NCBI GenBank assembly: GCA_040954595.2
Contig: CM082588.2
Coordinates: 7,874,001-7,938,000, forward strand
Origin: Balanoglossus misakiensis
Taxonomy: Eukaryota; Hemichordata
Reading direction: 5' to 3'
Length of the DNA: 64,000 nt
The notes beneath the pieces were generated by a model. That model made no database searches. It saw nothing but the letters and a program-made list of their open reading frames with translations, and was not told where the DNA came from. Made by a program: the position numbers and the translations under genes. Shown one piece after another: positions 34,579-45,567 of the stretch. The first letter of the stretch is position 1, and each line of letters opens with the position of its first letter.

Positions 34579-37500
34579 TCAGTAAAACGAAAAATAATTC
34601 TCGCTCCTCCCATCATTTGTGTACTTGTACGCACAGTCCAATATATATTTCAGTCTGCCGTACATCTGCAAGAGAAAAAGAAATATATTCAATTAAAGTC
34701 CATGAGCTGTAAGTTTATGACTTTTTGAAATTGTTGAGATCTTTGTATCAAATACAGTTTCTCCTCAACCGATTTAAACATCATGAAATGCTCACTGTTT
34801 ATCAACACAGTTCATGTCTGTGCATGCAGTCAGCATTGTTTGTTTGTGAACACTTGAATTCATTTCTCCAGAAACACTTACCACCAGTATTACTTGTACA
34901 CAGACTATGTTGACAAGCAGAACACTTTTGAACATAATGAAAATGAAGTCAAATAATAAAGCTACCGGTACTGCCCAATTAAAAAGTATAATATTATACC
35001 AGTATATTGATGGTGTAAATCACGCTATTTTATTGGTCGAGACACGACACGTGACTGTGATATATTCGTCACATACCACAGTCATATATCACGCAAAACT
35101 CACAGTCAAAGAAAATGCCTTTTTAAAATGTTTTATGCAAAGTTTCAATATAATGGTATAATATAATCGTGCGTATATGTCGTGAACTGGTCAAAATCTC
35201 GTGGTGTACCATGGCTTGGGGTGTTTTATTGCTGAAGTATATCATTGGTGGCTGTGAAAATAATGTATGCATTAAAGGGACAAAGTCTCTCTCTCACTGC
35301 CCTTTTCCCCATATGTTGGAGACAGATTATTCATGTTGGCAAGTTTTTCACTCTCGTGTCTACAACTTACAAGTAGGATGGAAGTTGTTTGTGGTTGAAC
35401 GTTCATTCACTATGTATCCACATGTAGAATAACATAAACAGTGTCTTGTATCAAACATAATCAATAGAAAAAGGGCAACGAGAGAGAGACTTTATCCCTT
35501 TAATGTGTGGTAGTTTCATAATATACGTACAGCATCAACCCATGTATCATCCTCCATGGTCAGTTCAATAATCTGGTCTCTCTTGATCTGTGGCCTTACA
35601 AGTCTCAACATCTCCACCTGACCGGAAATGTAAGAAACAACATGATTGGCTGATTGACAGTGGAAGTATTCAGTCTTGGCAAATAGGAAAGCAGTGATGG
35701 CTTACTGAAAATGAGGGGAGACAACAAGACAAGTCATGAAGCTTGCTGAGAGGGCAACAACTAGGTGGCCCTCTGACTCAAACATTACTAGTCTGGTCCC
35801 CTGCCCCATTCCCACCACCTGGCCCGCATATTATCATGAAACAAAGACCACGTGATCATAAACAAGATGGATGCCTCCAATGTCCGTACGCCAATGAGAG
35901 CCATGTTTACAAACACCCGTGCCTGACCCTTTCCTTTGGCGTAGCGCAGCCAGTGATGGGAATGGGGCAGGGGACTATATGAGTTTCAAAGTGTTATCTT
36001 CTTGTTCTTTATATTTGTATTTTGTTCATGAAAGAAGTTACTCGGCAGATGTTGTCTTTCCACTGATACATGTGCAAACATTAACCCTTTCACCCCCAAT
36101 TCCTTATATAGAGGTCCAACCTTCCCATAGAAAACAATAGGTTTGGACTGAACCATGGTGATGAAAGGGTTAAAAGAATGAATTCACACCTTCCCCTGAC
36201 ACTCTCGGAAGAGATTCCACTTGAAATGATGCAGTGTGTGGTAGAGGCTGGATCTTCTGAAGCAAAATCTTCCAACAAAATATCTCTGATTGAGGAAACA
36301 AAAAACAGTTTAAAGGGGAATACTAGTCTAGCAGGTTTGTTTAATGACAGGAAAAATATCTTTGGCAACTAGGGTCCATATTATGGGATATAAGGAACCA
36401 AGAGAAAAGGGTTGTCATGGGATCATAACGCATCACTGATTAAAGGGACAAAGTCTCTCTCTCGCTGCCCTTTCTCCAATAATTATGTTTGATACAGGAC
36501 ACCGTTTATGTCATTCTACTTGTGGATATATAGTGAATTAACGTTCGACCGCACACAGCTTCCATCCCGTTTGTATGATATGAGAGTAAAAACTCGCCCA
36601 ACATGAATAAATGGTAGAGAATGATTATTCATTTTGACATCATACAGACATGATGCGAATAAAATCTTGTTTCTTCCATGAAATTCCACGAGTGGTACAC
36701 CAGGATTTTGGTAAGCAACAGGGAACTTTCAAATGTAGCTTTATTGATGAATACTGTAAAACAGGAAATTTTCACAAACAATATATTTTTTGCAAACTAC
36801 ATATGTGAAAGCTTTAAGAAACGTGAAAATAAAAAGTCGCATAAAAATGTTTTTCTGTGATAACGATGCAGTGAAATACGAGAACGCAAAAATTAATCAT
36901 CATTTGACATTTGCTGATTTTGATATGGTCAACATTTCCTGTCGCAAAAAAATTCCCGTTTTACAGCGATCATATCAGCTGTGTGTGCGACAAACTTGTG
37001 CCTTGTGAAATGGATGCAGGTCGAAAAGACTCTTACCCGATTTCCCATGAAAGGACTTTCATCATCAGAATCTGAAGAATCATCGCTGCTGTCTAAAGTT
37101 TCAAGTGTGTTTGTGTTGTATGGTGGTCCACTGAGATACACTTTCACGGAGACAAAGCGTCCTCTTAATTTGCATGCCTGGTGAGAAGTATTCAAATGAG
37201 ACAAAGTACCGTAAAACGGGAAATTTTCGCGAAAGAAATTTTTTTTGTGAACTACGCAAGAGTCACAAAAACGCAAAAAATAAAAGGTCAGATAAAAATG
37301 TAACGATGCAGTGAAATACAAGTACGCGAAAATTAATCGTTGCTTTTGATATCACAAAAATCTCCTGTCGCGAAAATTTCCCGTTTTACAGTATTATAAC
37401 AATGACGTTAAGACTTTCAAGCAGTGTGCAGTATGAGTAGACAAACTTGTACAGAAAAAAGGTGCAATTTCATTACACACACATCTGAAGTTACCTATAA

Positions 37501-40500
37501 GGATGATGAAACTGTAGTAAGGTTTAAGAAGATGAAGTAATTTGTTTTGTAAAATATTTTTTCATAACAATAGAATCAGTGTAAGCACCCCAGGTAAGCA
37601 CACAGCACACCTTCATTGATTAAATACAAGATTGCAACCTTTAACCTTTGACCTACCTCACACGTCATGCGACTCTTATAGACCTCCTCATCAGTGATTT
37701 TTGGGTACTTCTCAATACATTTCTACAGGTTATAGAATTGTGAGAAAAGTAAAGCTTCAATCATGGAAATTTTACTCACACTTTATATCAAAATTTCAAA
37801 TCAGACAGAGGGATAGATGGATGCGTACATAAGTGTGTGGGAAACATACCTTGTAATTTTTAACCCATGCCTGACTTTTCACCAGGAAAGTTTTCCTGTC
37901 GTTCAGTTCATCATCTACTTTATGTAACGCTGGCAAGAAATAATCATCTGAATATAAAAACAACATGTGTTTCCATGTAAGGCTTGTACCAATGAACATC
38001 ACAAGAACTGAGTTAAATGGGCTTTGATCAAATTTTGTTTTTGGTGGAGTGCACTTTCATATTTTAACCCTAACGCTGCCAAGTCGGTTGAAACTGGTTT
38101 GATTTCCAGGGTGCCTAGCATCCTGGCTCTCAGGCCTGTTAGACTGCCAAGTGTGTGTTAATCAGTAGGGCCTATACAAGACCCTCAGACCAATACAGTG
38201 CAAGCCAGTTAGATTTGGTACATTTTACAGGGGGTTCAGACTGCCAAGTGTGTCTAAGTACATATGAGAGCCATGACAAGACAGTTAAAATATGTTCCAG
38301 AAGAAAAAGTGGCAAATACATATTTTAAGGGACTTGACACTCTAAACAGGTATGACACCCAGTAGCAATAGGGTTAAAAGCAAAATTACACTGTAGCTGT
38401 AACATTTAGCTTTTCAATTATTTTTGTTCTGTGTACCAAATGCAATTTCTTGTTCTACTCCAAACAGCATGCCAATATAATTATTTTGTAACCTTCAATT
38501 GTTTGACCACTGATTAAATGCATGTGTTGATATTGTGTATTTTTCATGAAGATATCTGCAACTTAAACCTTCCAAGGTATTCAGAACTCACTGATTTTAT
38601 TCTGTGTGACCTTAAACAGTTCAATTTTATCATAAATATCACCTAAACTACATGCTGATAGTGCATGTAGTTCATGCCATGCAAACGTGTCCCCTGAAAA
38701 ATTATTCAAGCACTTTGAGTGGCCATTTTTTTGCTTTTATTTTTATTCTATTGGTTTGTCTTTTCACAAATCATATTTATTTTTTTCTGGTCGAACTGAT
38801 AGAGTGATTACGGTACTCTGCTTGTCAACTTAGCTTGTATGGGTGTAACAGCCATTGTTATTGATGACAAATGAATTCTAGCCTGGAACAATGCTGACTA
38901 TATGTATATAGGTTGTGTGAATAAGCTGGATACTGGGCATTTCATCATGCTTCAGGGATTTGAACAAGAAACAGCAGTAGATACACAAAACGAAAACACT
39001 GAAAAGTTACAGCTTATGGAGCTTTAAAGTACTCTGAAAGTGAAATATAATGGTCACCTTTCTCCTGATAGACACAGACAAGGAAATACGGATCGATAGC
39101 AGCACTGACGATGGCCTGAAGATAAATCTTAAACACCAGCTGTAGACCACCAGCAAAGATTCCTGTTAACACTGAAAAAAATCCAGAGAGTAAGGCTGCA
39201 TTCACAAACACCTCTGGAGGGGGGGGCGGGAGAATTCAATTTTTTTTACCGCTAATTTTCACATGCCCCCCCTTCCGAACTGCCAATATTTTCAAATCCC
39301 CCCCTTCCGAACTGCCAAAATTTTGAAATCCCCCCCCCCCCATTTTCTTTCACAGAGCAAAACATATCACCTATCTATCTTGTAAAAAGAAAAACAGCGC
39401 TCCCATGAGAAGAATTTGAAACTGATGTTTCCCCTCATCAGTGGGTATTAAAACTGAACATTGTTTTTATTTTTTAAGTACATATATTTGTATTCTGTGT
39501 TGGGAGACATTGTAAACCGAGAATTGAAGGGGGTGGGTTTGGGAGGGGGTGTCCCCCTCCCACGTAAGAAAATTTTCTAAAATACAGAGCTCAAAGCTGC
39601 ATTTTAATGAACCCGGCAAAAGCAAATTAACTCAACTACCGGTATGTTGGGGAGGACAAATTTAACCGTCGCCGCTCAAAGTTATCATGGGGTGGGACAA
39701 GTCCCCTGACCTGGGACACTAGCTAAACCAGTCAATGATTGAAAGGTGTTGAAGAATGGAGGGGGTGGGTGTGGGAGGGGGTGTCCCCCTCCCACATTAG
39801 AAAATTTTGTAAAATAAAGGGCGCGAAACTGCATTTTTGTGGACTCAAAATAAAAATTTAGTCGTTAAAGTTTTCAAGTCCCCCCCTTTCAGTCCCTAAA
39901 TTATTTCAAATCCCCCCCCTTACATACCCTCAATTTTTTCAAATCCCCCCCCTCAATTCTCCCGCCCCCCCCTCCAGAGGTGTTTGTGAATGCAGCCTAA
40001 GTGTGTATGAAAATTGTTAAAGCCTCTAGAGCTGCCACTTTTTGCATTTATTTTCATGATTTTATTTTCCAGCTTATATTGGTCCATTGAAATAAGCTTA
40101 CTGATAGGTATACCGGTACATGAACATCTCATCACCACCCTATTGTGGCTGTACGTAGCGAGTTGAACACTCTATATATTAAGTGGGTGCCGCAGTGATT
40201 TAATCAGCCTCCATACAAACAGTACGCAGCTATCATTGTATGCATCACCAAGAGATGACAAACTGATGCAGATACAAGTAATATGGCTTAATGGTGAGGA
40301 TTTCAAAGGATAGGGAATATAAATTTTGAAGCATTTTATTGTGGGGAAAAAATGTGAAATTTGGCAGCTCTGGAGGCTTCAAAGTCAGTGTTATGGCTGC
40401 ATTTGCACTAATGGAGTAAGACAAGGTTGTGTGCATGTTCAGAATGACAGACAGTGTCCTAATAAAAGCAACGTGTCTACACGTCATTGTATAGTGCCAA

Positions 40501-41794
40501 CTTCCCAACAAAGACAGATTACAACATACTTGGCAAGACTGTCTCACTGCCACTCGACTCGTCAAACGGCAAATCCCAGAATATGACTCCGACTACATCT
40601 GTGTTGTCTACATCTGGCATGGCATCATCATCTTGCCCTTCATACTTGCACACGTTGATTGCCTGGTACTTGGCCTTTTCTTTGTTGCTATAGCGACGGA
40701 CCTACGAACAGGAGGAATCAAGGAAATGAAAATCAAGACAAGCCTTCCTCTCAACACATGAGTGTAATAACAGAAGGGCCTTTTTTGGTTCAGCAGAATT
40801 TCTGATCTTAGAGTATCTTGTCCTTAGGGACCGTCTCAGATTGTCAAATAAGTTCAACAAATGAAATTCGTTTGTTTAGGGGAAAGGGGGTTGAGATAAA
40901 TTCGTTTGGTTCACTTTTCAAAACTGACCGGCATTAGTCATTTTAGCAACTACAGTCAAGCCTCTGTTAGTGGCCACCCCTATATAGTGGCCACTTTGTT
41001 ACAGTCCCTGTGCAATTCACATGTGCGTTAATTAACCTCTATATAAAGGCCACCTGTCTATAAAAAGGCCAGTTTAGGAAAGTCCCTTGACTGGCCACTA
41101 TAGACAGGTTCAACTGTACTTCTCAATCTCATTTGCCGTACATAAACAATTACTAGTACAAGCTATAGGAACAACGACACAGAAGAAACAAACAATAGCA
41201 GGTGACAATAAGCTACCACTACGCCATTGTTATCTCAGTGTTTGATAATGATAAAATAAACCTGATCTGTCATATATATGCAACAAAACCTCTGCACATC
41301 ACCGCTGACTTGTGGTTTCCTTGAATTCCTCACCTCAAGTGTTCCTCTAAAAATGTCTGGATACTCTTCATCATCGTCATCATCTTCATCTTCACCATCA
41401 TCTGAGTTTGCATGGCAATCGTCATCATTCTCCTGACTCACACATGTGTATTTCCTCATAGTTTTCCCTTCTATTGACCAGATGCACTTGATATCATCCC
41501 CACAGGACAGCAGGTCTTTTTCCACCACAAATTTCAGCTATAAATGCGAAACAGATTAAAAAAAACTAATCAAATGTCATTTTAATTAAAGCACCAATAG
41601 CTACCACATATTTTCCATTGATAAAATACTGCAATCTTTACCTCTTTAGCCGACAGATGACACCATTTTGAGTTTGTGCAGATTCTAATTATACGGGGAT
41701 AATACCTATTTGTGCAATGTGGACCGCGGAAGCACCAGTTTTTTCTATGGCGCCTTGCAGAAGTTGCAGGGCTGTGGTGGAGGCCGTGTAACAC
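34579..41794 (-). CDS. M2: DUF4211 / CCDC82-like gene, duplicate of M1
   Basis: Every coding exon found in M1 is present in the same order with intact splice sites, from the first exon (ending 41642, frame open to 41794) to the last exon 34665-34579. Differences are small: the acidic run is shorter, the third exon reads VCKYEGQ instead of VCRYEGQ, and the last exon has LKYIL for LQYIL. No frame disruption was seen, so both copies could be expressed. M2 lacks the CCAGTG element of M1 but has gained an 804-bp element at 39194, plus roughly 340 bp of extra intron near 38480-38820. The same uncertainties apply to start codon and last two exons. Confidence 0.62.
35272..35503. mobile_element. TTAA MITE in an M2 intron
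   Basis: Orthologous to 16803-17034, with the same ends and insertion point. Confidence 0.72.
36440..36620. mobile_element. TTAA MITE, one-ended, in an M2 intron
   Basis: Orthologous to 17972-18150. Confidence 0.5.
36752..36966. mobile_element. short MITE, TACTGTAAAACAGG type, M2 copy
   Basis: Orthologous to 18284-18494. Confidence 0.5.
37207..37393. mobile_element. short MITE, TACCGTAAAACGGG type, M2 copy
   Basis: Orthologous to 18735-18917. The terminal repeats match better here (GTAAAACGGGAAATTTTCGC against the complement at the right end). Confidence 0.6.
39194..39997. mobile_element. PIF/Harbinger-like MITE with G/C tracts (804 bp)
   Basis: Terminal inverted repeats GGCTGCATTCACAAACACCT followed by CTGGAGGGG, and the exact complement at the right. 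TAA lies on both sides (39191-39193, 39998-40000). The M1 intron has the undisturbed site 'gagagtaagtgtgtatg' with a single TAA, proving a 3-bp target duplication. It inserted just upstream (gene sense) of the acceptor of the VLTGIFAGG exon. The interior resembles the element at 2737-3414. Confidence 0.85.
40951..41118. mobile_element. small mariner-like MITE in an M2 intron
   Basis: Orthologous to 21370-21535. The ends TACAGTCAAG and CAACTGTA are inverted repeats. Confidence 0.5.
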
Positions 41795-42716
41795 ACAGAC
41801 CTGTACGCAGAGCTACACATTAAAGGCTGAGAGGGCTGATGATAAAATTGTGGGGAATAGAAGGTTCCCGTTTTCCCAGCTACAAATGATTTGTTTGGGA
41901 TTATTTTTCTATCGAGTAGGATTCTTAGAGAAAGCTTCTTAGTGATACGCTTCAATTGAAAGAATCTTACAGGACACTTGCATCAGATTCAGGGTGGGGG
42001 GGGGGGGTATTACAGATATATTCTTCGACGGACTTTCACTGTAATTACATCAGTCTATTTACATGTGGAGTTCGTGACAACATACTTTTGATGTTGATAT
42101 GGACCGAACCCAACTCATCGGTTTGGCCAAATTAATAAGGTTTCTATGAGTAGCGACTAAAGATAAAAAATGCAAACTTTGAAAAATAATATGGTACAGT
42201 GTTTTTTTAAATCACAAATTAAAGCTCTGTACCTAAAAATATAGCACCATTCGACCTACAGAAAGAAACCTGACCACTTCTACTCCATAATCCCCCGTTT
42301 TGAAAGTAAAACATATTTCATATACTGAATAACTTTTATGATAACATTTTGTCTTAAATGTAGGTGTATTTACATCAATACACACTGAAAAATAAGGGTA
42401 CTCCTACTACTAGTTTGAATTCTAATGACACAAGAGAACTACTGTATAAGAATACCAATTAAATAATGTACTATCATACTCGAAAACTTTTTTCACTCTC
42501 TCCGCATTCTTCATGATTTTTTTTTCTTAAATTGTCTAAGATTCTCTTTACTACGTTTACAGCTAAAGTACAATGTATGAAGCCATGTTGATATACCCAA
42601 AGGCTGTATGTTGTAATTTTTGATCTTATCAAATACAGCTAGTTGTCCTTCATTACAAATTAAAACAAAGGATCAGGTAGTCCGTATGTAAATGAGGCCA
42701 TCAACGCTCATCTATT

Positions 42717-42813
42717 TTCAGCCCCTGACGTCATCGGTGTTCCCCCTGCATGCCCTGATGTGATTGGCTATTGATGACGTGTTCTCTGTGTTGCTAAATT
42801 TAGTGCTATAAAC
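42717..42813 (+). promoter_or_regulatory. S2-side promoter, same elements as at 23985
   Basis: CRE TGACGTCA (42726-42733), inverted CCAAT in GTGATTGGCT, CRE half TGACGT (42775-42780) and TATAAAC (about 42807-42813), with unchanged order and spacing except one fewer C in a C run. Confidence 0.6.
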
Positions 42814-42968
42814 AAACACTCTGCAATCATGTGCAATATATTGAGGAATCGTAGTACAGGCAGCTTATCACCGCTAAAAGCATGTAGATTGTATTTGGTG
42901 CATTTCCCAGTTGAGCTGATGTATTGCTAAACATATGTAGAAGAAATTTACGGCCCGGGTAACGATGA

Positions 42969-44426
42969 CAACTGCCGCTAGACGAACGAGCCAACACCGG
43001 AAGACGCATCGACGGAGTTTTAACGGGTTCCACCCGACCCGTCCGCCGAAGACACAGACGTGTCGTCGATGCCTTCTTCGCCGATGAACGAAACGCGAGT
43101 CGCCAGAAGTTATCACACGCAAGACAACATTCGCCTCCACCACTAAACCTCTACCTTGGCGACAACTTTGCCGTCAAGCTTTACGACTTGTTCAAATTTG
43201 AGAAAGACGTCATGAACAACATTGAAGGTGGTTTGATACGCTGTGAGTTTGAAGCGAGGCGTGGATTTGATGAGATGCAGTTATCGGAGCAAGCGGAGAG
43301 AATTTACACCAGTCCAAACGCCGGTGGAAATTCAGTTGAGTCCGAAGTACTGAGGTAATATTTTTACATGCCATGGAAAAGTGAAAGAAATCCACACACA
43401 AAAATTCTAAGCAGGATGTTGAGATTCCGCTGTGAATTGCCAGTCGAAATAAATAATTACAGCTATTTTCATTTTTTTGTCTGAAAAACTGCGTTTATTC
43501 TTTTTTTTACCCCCAAAACTTACGAATGGAGACCACAATGAACTGAGTTCGTTTGGATCGTGCAGCAACTAAATGTAAAGAAAACGACTTGTTTATAATG
43601 TTTCTAAAAACGACCGTTTTGAGGGCTAAAAGTGGTCAAAATGGCAATTTTGTCTTAAGTTGGGTCAGTAAGACTTTTTTTCCGAATCAACACCAGTTTC
43701 AACTTAGAACGGACGTAAGCTTCCCAAACCTTTTATACAAAATTATGTTTAATCTATTTATATTTAATCTAATTTGATTTATCTATTTCTAAGAAATGTA
43801 TGTTTTCCAAAAGTAAATGATGACAACTTGAAATTGCAACAAACTTGTTAATATCTATAATAGTAAAAATTATATTTCCCCCTGTTTTACCCCCGACAGT
43901 TTTGAACTGCTGAAGCGCTGTTTTAGAGCAAGATTGCTGAAGACGGAGATGGAAGTCAATTATTTCCCATACGGCGGATCCATCACCGACTACACCTGCC
44001 ATATGTTTGACACCAAATTGGGCGTGTCGGTCACCAGGGCGATGAAGTTCAAAGGTCAATACGAAACGGAGGACGCGGAGAAACTACTGAGAAAGAAATT
44101 ACAGGGTGAGAAACAAGAATTATTCAGATAGTAAGAAATGGTATGGAGTTAAAAAAAAAAACCAAGCAATTATTTTACTTAATACTAATCTAATTCTTCT
44201 CGTATCATTTTTAGGTATTACCATGGCAACGAGAAATTCCTTAGAAGGCTGGTCCAAGCAAATATTACATGTGTGGGCTGCGTCCGCTCACATTGCGAAC
44301 ACTGTGGCGGACGTTTACTACAGACTGTCGAGGGATATAACCTCGAACACGGTAGTTTTAATCACAACAGCCAGCAGACGATCTAGTATATTCAGCAATT
44401 CGACAAACACACGGGGAAGAGCCTAA
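42969..44426 (+). CDS. S2: duplicate of S1
   Basis: Exons: about 42969-43354 (start uncertain), 43900-44105 and 44215-44426, with phases 2 and 1 as in S1. The coding frame is open in all three exons. Substitutions relative to S1 include LH to LY after 'NFAVK', NNS to NNI and EMK to EMQ. Exon 2 is identical at the protein level, which suggests constraint or recent duplication. The short upstream frame (ATG at 42829) is cut by a stop here, supporting the view that it is leader sequence. It lies directly upstream of N3 on the same strand. Family not recognised. Confidence 0.6.
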
Positions 44427-44822
44427 TTCTTAAAACCCGGCGACGGTTGATTACAAAGGCGATTTCAAACGGTTGCAAATAACAAGAAAGACTTTTAATC
44501 AGACTTATAATCGCACAGTTGATAATGTTATTATAAAATATAATAGTTATATTATATCTGTACACGTACGTAAGGACGAAATTGTTTTCTGAAGACATGA
44601 ATTTCAAAGACATGCTTTTGTTTTATTATATTAAATAGTATAAAACGTGGTATTATGAATCTATATTTCTAAGATCTTTTTCTACTTCTTTCATTCATTT
44701 AGGATTTTGTTACAAATAAAGTTTTTCGTTTCGCTTATTTACGGGATATTTAGTGCGACTGAGACGTGAAAACATTGTGGGTTTGTGTTTACGTCCAATG
44801 ATGTGCATCGCGAACACTGAGC

Positions 44823-44871
44823 AGAGAGAGAGAGAGATGGAGAGAGAGATAGCGAGAGAGAGAGAGAGAGA
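44823..44871. repeat. GA microsatellite
   Basis: Interrupted (GA)n run upstream of N3, absent from the equivalent places before N2 and N4. Confidence 0.8.
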
Positions 44872-45010
44872 TGAGATGAGTAATTACGGGATGAGTATTC
44901 TCAGAAAAGGCTGCAAAATAACGTTTTCCACATGGATATATAGAGGAACGCCCTAATAGCATTTTGACCTATCTGAAGTCAAATGCCATGAATAAATTCA
45001 GGCGAAAACG

Positions 45011-45077
45011 TTGCCTCTCAAGAGGGCGCCATCAATGACCTTTGGCCTTTCATTGATGGCGCCCTCTTGAGAGGCAA
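45011..45077. mobile_element. 67-bp perfect foldback insertion with 9-bp target duplication
   Basis: A 28-nt arm starting TTGCCTCTCAAGAGGGCGCC is followed by an 11-nt loop and the exact complementary arm. It is flanked by GCGAAAACG (45002-45010) and GCGATAACG (45078-45086). The other N upstream regions have the unbroken site 'ggcgaaaacgaggttg'. The 9-bp duplication fits Mutator-like elements, but the class is a guess. Confidence 0.85.
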
Positions 45078-45567
45078 GCGATAACGAGGTTGAGGGGATT
45101 TCCCGATGATATCACCCTTACAGACAACCATATATTTCTTTTTGTTTATATGTACAATTGCATACTAGTATTTTGCGCCAATGTCAGTGGCCTTCACATT
45201 TGAAATCGTAGCCCCCAAACATCGATTTGTTGGACTTTTCTACTCATATGATATAAAGTTACGAGAAACTTCATCTAATTGTATCATTCTAACCACTTAA
45301 CTCTAGCACTCAAAATATTTCAAGTGAGTTTCACATATACATATACATGGAACGGTAAGGCCACTGTGCCAAGCCTCTGCTAGCTCAGACTGCGTGTTTG
45401 TGATTTGCACACAGAGTTGGCATTTGCGCCTGGTTTTAGCAAATGTGAACATTTTAGTGTATCACCAACACTGTTCGAGTTAATCTTGGAAGTGGAGATC
45501 TTCATATATCTGCGCCCAAGTGCTTCCAGAACTGGAGTCAAGTTGTGTTTTGTGATATCGTACAAAG

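Larger units (their letters stand above)
44427..45567 (+). promoter_or_regulatory. S2-N3 intergenic region and N3 5' flank
   Basis: About 1.1 kb without a gene. Where S1-N2 and S3-N4 share a segment (26030-26240 and 54030-54240), this copy has unrelated sequence with a GA microsatellite. Upstream homology with the other N genes resumes around 44960 and is interrupted by a 67-bp foldback insertion. Confidence 0.5.
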
